Shown: positions 61,116 to 64,000 of the stretch, piece after piece | How positions within the stretch are numbered: the first letter of the stretch is position 1 | Layout: the number at the start of each line of letters is the position of its first letter | From: JAEVLT01 sp964484065 | GTDB lineage: Bacteria; Bacillota; Bacilli; Bacillales; Cytobacillaceae | Assembly (NCBI GenBank): GCA_964484065.1 | Contig: CAZAEW010000005.1 | Location: forward strand, 35,383-99,382 | Direction of reading: 5' to 3' | DNA: 64,000 bases | Notes under the pieces: model-generated | Databases searched by the model: none | What the model was told of the DNA's origin: nothing | What the model saw: only the letters and a program-made list of their open reading frames with translations | Made by a program: the position numbers and the translations under genes

Positions 61116-62844
61116 CCTGCAGCACTTCCTTGCCCATTTGTGATTGATAGATTTCCTGGTAGACACGGCAACTCGTTAAAAGTTCTTCATGAACACCCAT
61201 GCCGACCATTTTCCCACGATCCAAAACAATAATTTTATCCGTATCCATAATGGAGGTGATCCGCTGGGCAATGAGAAGGCAAGTCAGCCCGTTTGCATAT
61301 TTTTTCAATGCAGCCTTAATCCTTTCCTCCGTTGCCACGTCTACAGCGCTCGTACTGTCATCAAGAATGAGAATTTCCGGGTTGCGGACGAGGGCTCTGG
61401 CAATCGAAATCCGCTGCTTTTGCCCCCCTGAGAAATTGACGCCGCCCTGGCCGATCATCGCATCGTAACCTTCCGGATTGGCAGTGATAAAATCGTGCGC
61501 TTCTGCGATTGCTGCTGATGACACAATTTCCTTTTGATCAGCATTTTCCTTTCCCCAGCGAATATTATCGGCAACGGATCCGGTAAACAAGATGTTTTTC
61601 TGAGGAACAATCGCCATTTTTTCTCTCAGCTTTTTCGGGCTCATTTCCCGAATATTTTGTCCATCCACCCTAATGGTTCCTGAAGTTGCATCGTAGAAGC
61701 GGGGAATTAAGCTTACAAGCGTACTTTTTCCCGAACCGGTTGAACCGATGATTCCAACGGTTTCACCCGGCAATATGGAGAAACTAATATTCCTTAAAAC
61801 AGGGTCACCGTCAGCCCCCTCGTATGAAAAGGTGACATTTTCAAAGTCGATTCGCCCCTTTTCACGGACCGCGCTGCTGTTCCCCTCATTCCACGTCACT
61901 TGGTCTTCAATAACAAATACTTCTCCAATTCTGCTTGTTGATGCTTTTGCCCTGACAAACATATTAAAGACCATCGAAATCATCATCAGTGAGCTGGAAA
62001 TTTGCGTCATATAATTGATAAAAGCGATGATATGCCCGATCTGCATGCTGCCATTGTTCACTCCGATTCCGCCAAGCCATAAAACGGCGACGATTCCAAA
62101 GTTTACGGTCAGTAAAATGGCCGGACTGAAAATGGACATAATGCGAATGGCGGAAATCGATTTTTCCTGAAAATCTTCATTCGCTTTGCTGAATTTATTG
62201 ACTTCAAAGTTAAAGCGGTTAAACGCTTTGACAACCCGGACGCCTGATAGATACTCCCTCATAATGCCATTAACATGATCAAGAGCTTTTTGAACCTTCA
62301 TAAACAGCGGGAATCCCATCCGCATATTGGCAGTAATGAGGACAGCCACAACCGGAACTACGACCGCAAGTACAACGGAGAGCTGTGGATCTAAGCGAAC
62401 AGCCATAATTAAAGCACCAATCCCAAGCAACGGTGCTTTAACAAACATTCTCATTAATCCATTGGCGAAATTTTGCACCTGTGTGACATCATTGGTCAGC
62501 CTTGTCACAAGGGAGGCGCGATCAAATTTATCAATACTTTTAAAGGAGAGGGATTGAATTTTGCGAAATAAATCAGAGCGCAGGTCGGCCCCGAAATTTT
62601 GCGAAACAATACTGGCGATTGTACTTCGCAGCGAGGCTGCAACAGCCCCCAGTGCTGTTATTAAAAGCATGACACCGCCCATTTGCAATACATACTGCAT
62701 ATTGCGATAGCTAACACCGTTGTCAATGATTTTGGACATAATCGTTGGCTGAAGGAGATCACAGACGGCTTCAAGAGCTAAAAAAAAGACGGCTGTACTG
62801 AACAGCTTCCAATACTTGCGAATATATTTCCTAAAAAACTGCAT
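61108..62844 (-). CDS. heterodimeric ABC exporter, subunit with degenerate ATPase site
   Basis: This 578-residue half-transporter has six helices and an ATPase domain: Walker A GSTGSGKST, signature FSGGQKQRIS, and Walker B LILDDSTSAVD, where Asp replaces the catalytic Glu, and switch AQRITS, where Gln replaces His. This asymmetry is typical of BmrC-type partners. AAAGGTGA precedes the ATG. Confidence 0.92.
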   Translation of the reverse strand: MQFFRKYIRKYWKLFSTAVFFLALEAVCDLLQPTIMSKIIDNGVSYRNMQYVLQMGGVMLLITALGAVAASLRSTIASIVSQNFGADLRSDLFRKIQSLSFKSIDKFDRASLVTRLTNDVTQVQNFANGLMRMFVKAPLLGIGALIMAVRLDPQLSVVLAVVVPVVAVLITANMRMGFPLFMKVQKALDHVNGIMREYLSGVRVVKAFNRFNFEVNKFSKANEDFQEKSISAIRIMSIFSPAILLTVNFGIVAVLWLGGIGVNNGSMQIGHIIAFINYMTQISSSLMMISMVFNMFVRAKASTSRIGEVFVIEDQVTWNEGNSSAVREKGRIDFENVTFSYEGADGDPVLRNISFSILPGETVGIIGSTGSGKSTLVSLIPRFYDATSGTIRVDGQNIREMSPKKLREKMAIVPQKNILFTGSVADNIRWGKENADQKEIVSSAAIAEAHDFITANPEGYDAMIGQGGVNFSGGQKQRISIARALVRNPEILILDDSTSAVDVATEERIKAALKKYANGLTCLLIAQRITSIMDTDKIIVLDRGKMVGMGVHEELLTSCRVYQEIYQSQMGKEVLQDG

Positions 62845-63051
62845 GGCTCATTTCACCTTTTCTATATAAAAATAAACCTTTTTAGATATAACACCCTATA
62901 CAGGTTTGGCCGCCTGCTTAGATATTCGCTAAAAGTAAAATCAATATTAAACTTATAACTGCATTGTCAATTTAAATCCTTCTATTATTATAATCTCCCT
63001 TGATGAGAAATTGCTTAATTTATTTCCAGTGCCGAAAATTTTAAGAACCTA
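62845..63051. other. intergenic A/T-rich region
   Basis: Upstream region of the ABC exporter. I see no gene or clear operator; promoter boxes are not convincing. Confidence 0.4.
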
Positions 63052-63112
63052 AAGAAACCTCGCCGATTGGCGAGACTTAAATGCGAAGACAGAGGCGTAG
63101 TTAAACTTATAC
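63052..63112 (+). repeat. 56-bp dispersed repeat, copy 2
   Basis: CTCGCCGATTGGCGAG followed by ACTTAAATGCGAAGACAGAGG and CGTAGTT repeats the block at 46188-46251 in the same orientation. Confidence 0.8.
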
Positions 63113-63126
63113 TGTACGCTTATAGC

Positions 63127-63162
63127 GAAAAAAGCAACAGCTTGATATACGCCGTTGCTTCT
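63127..63162 (-). terminator. terminator of the GH18 gene
   Basis: On the minus strand AAGCAACGGC and GCTGTTGCTT pair with one mismatch, followed by six T. Confidence 0.75.
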
Positions 63163-63175
63163 AATAGAATATCCA

Positions 63176-64000
63176 TTATTGTTTACTTGGCCATTTCCCG
63201 AAATAACTCCATGTATCCTTCGTTTCTTGCCCTAAACTCCAAACTCCGCTACCTTTTAAATTGTACTTTTTCACGAGACCAAGCTTTGCTTTAATGGAAT
63301 CCTCATTTTCATACCATATAGTATAAGTTCCGGGTGTGAGGGTCTTGTCCCATTTTGTAAGCTTGGTAAAATCGTCTTTCTTTTTTATCGTAAAGGTCGC
63401 CAGCGGGGATTGAAATTTCTTATTGTATACGACCTTTGCATGGTATTTTTTTATTAAACTTTCCGTCATTTTCAAGGAAACATCAAGGCCGTTAATCGTT
63501 CCATCACTCTTCCAGATTCTCCCGTAAAATGGGATCCCCAAGACAATTTTGGAGCTTGGAACATGCTGTGATTGCAAATATTCAATGGAGTTTTCGACAA
63601 ATGAAAGGCTTGCCACCGGTCCGGATGATTTTTCATCCTGGAAATGCTCATCATAGGCCATGAGCATAAGATAATCACTTGATTTGGCCAGGGCTGCATC
63701 ATCGTAGGCTCCCTGCCACCCGCCGGTCCAGCCCTTTGGATTGGCTGCTACTGCGACCGTAATCTTTTTACTTTTAGGAAGCTTCGATCTCAACAGTTTC
63801 ACAAAATGGCTGTAATCACTTCGATTTTCAGCTGTAACATGCTCAATATCTACATTCACTCCATCAAGATTATATTCCTTTACGGCCTTCGTAATCTGGG
63901 ACACCAGTTTTTTTTGATTTTTTAATGCTGCCTTTGCCTTCTCCTTATCCCACTGGTCACTTAAATAAGGAACAACTTGAATTGATTTTTTATGCATTTC
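63176..64000 (-). CDS. glycoside hydrolase family 18 protein, C-terminal part
   Basis: At least 273 residues of a GH18 TIM barrel are seen; the N-terminus lies beyond the window. The catalytic motif is LDGVNVDIEHV (DxxDxDxE with Asn at the second acidic place), then GWTGGWQGAYDDAAL, LMLMAYDEH and GIPFYGRIWK. In Bacillus this type (YaaH/YdhD/YvbX) includes spore-associated muropeptide or chitin-acting enzymes. Any LysM or signal part would be upstream and is not visible. Confidence 0.88.
   Translation of the reverse strand, partial: EMHKKSIQVVPYLSDQWDKEKAKAALKNQKKLVSQITKAVKEYNLDGVNVDIEHVTAENRSDYSHFVKLLRSKLPKSKKITVAVAANPKGWTGGWQGAYDDAALAKSSDYLMLMAYDEHFQDEKSSGPVASLSFVENSIEYLQSQHVPSSKIVLGIPFYGRIWKSDGTINGLDVSLKMTESLIKKYHAKVVYNKKFQSPLATFTIKKKDDFTKLTKWDKTLTPGTYTIWYENEDSIKAKLGLVKKYNLKGSGVWSLGQETKDTWSYFGKWPSKQ

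Overview
This window is a stretch of a Bacillus-type (Bacillaceae) chromosome. The evidence is the B. subtilis-like gene order (uvsE, argS-ywiB, speB-speE, pbpG, ywhD-ywhC-ywhB, ywgA-ywfO, rsfA, lipL, pta, hemQ, gerQ, ywdK, ywdI), sporulation genes (an SspH-type SASP, RsfA, GerQ), AGGAGG-type ribosome binding sites, GTG/TTG starts and classical rho-independent terminators. Nitrous oxide reductase plus a selenocysteine formate dehydrogenase suggest an environmental, facultatively anaerobic, partly denitrifying species (Neobacillus-like is a guess). No rRNA, tRNA or CRISPR array was seen.

Layout. 1-18.7 kb: conserved core with polyamine synthesis, arginyl-tRNA synthetase, a class A penicillin-binding protein, lipoyl transfer, phosphotransacetylase, coproheme decarboxylase and spore-coat genes. 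A good parS candidate lies at 18757-18772. 18.8-20.4 kb: an IS91-family element. 20.4-32.3 kb: a single-strand cluster transcribed leftward, fdhD-fdnG-fdnH-fdnI-fdhE-mobA-moeA-moeA/PBP-moaE-moaD-moeB. It couples a Tat-exported formate dehydrogenase to its maturation factors and much of molybdenum cofactor synthesis. fdnG has an in-frame TGA (codon 191) followed at the correct spacing by a SelB-type SECIS hairpin, so it is read as one 994-residue selenoprotein. 32.8-33.9 kb: bacillithiol genes (yojF, bshB2). 34.0-41.1 kb: a clade II nitrous oxide reductase operon, nosC-nosZ-nosB-nosD-nosY-nosF plus an unusual YtkA/SurA-like lipoprotein, behind a probable FNR-activated promoter. 41.1-43.9 kb: a TetR-autoregulated ABC-2 exporter. 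44-50 kb: HAD phosphatase, AlkD-like glycosylase, a small spore-type protein, a tandem P-loop ATPase, a YbaK deacylase and a B12-binding radical SAM enzyme with a perfect FNR-type palindrome upstream. 50.1-54.8 kb: livJ-livHMGF branched-chain amino acid uptake with a CodY-like box. 55-58.6 kb: a NiaP-type transporter and a ywcB-ywcA acetate-type symporter. 59.2-62.8 kb: a heterodimeric ABC exporter. The window ends in a truncated GH18 gene.

How it fits together: formate oxidation on the outer membrane face (FdnGHI) can feed quinol, and N2O reduction (NosZ with NosC) can drain electrons, so the centre of the window is an anaerobic respiration island. Intergenic space is rich in short tandem repeats: three arrays near a 52-bp period and two at 21 bp, plus several dispersed palindromic elements. 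These are the least explained part of the sequence.
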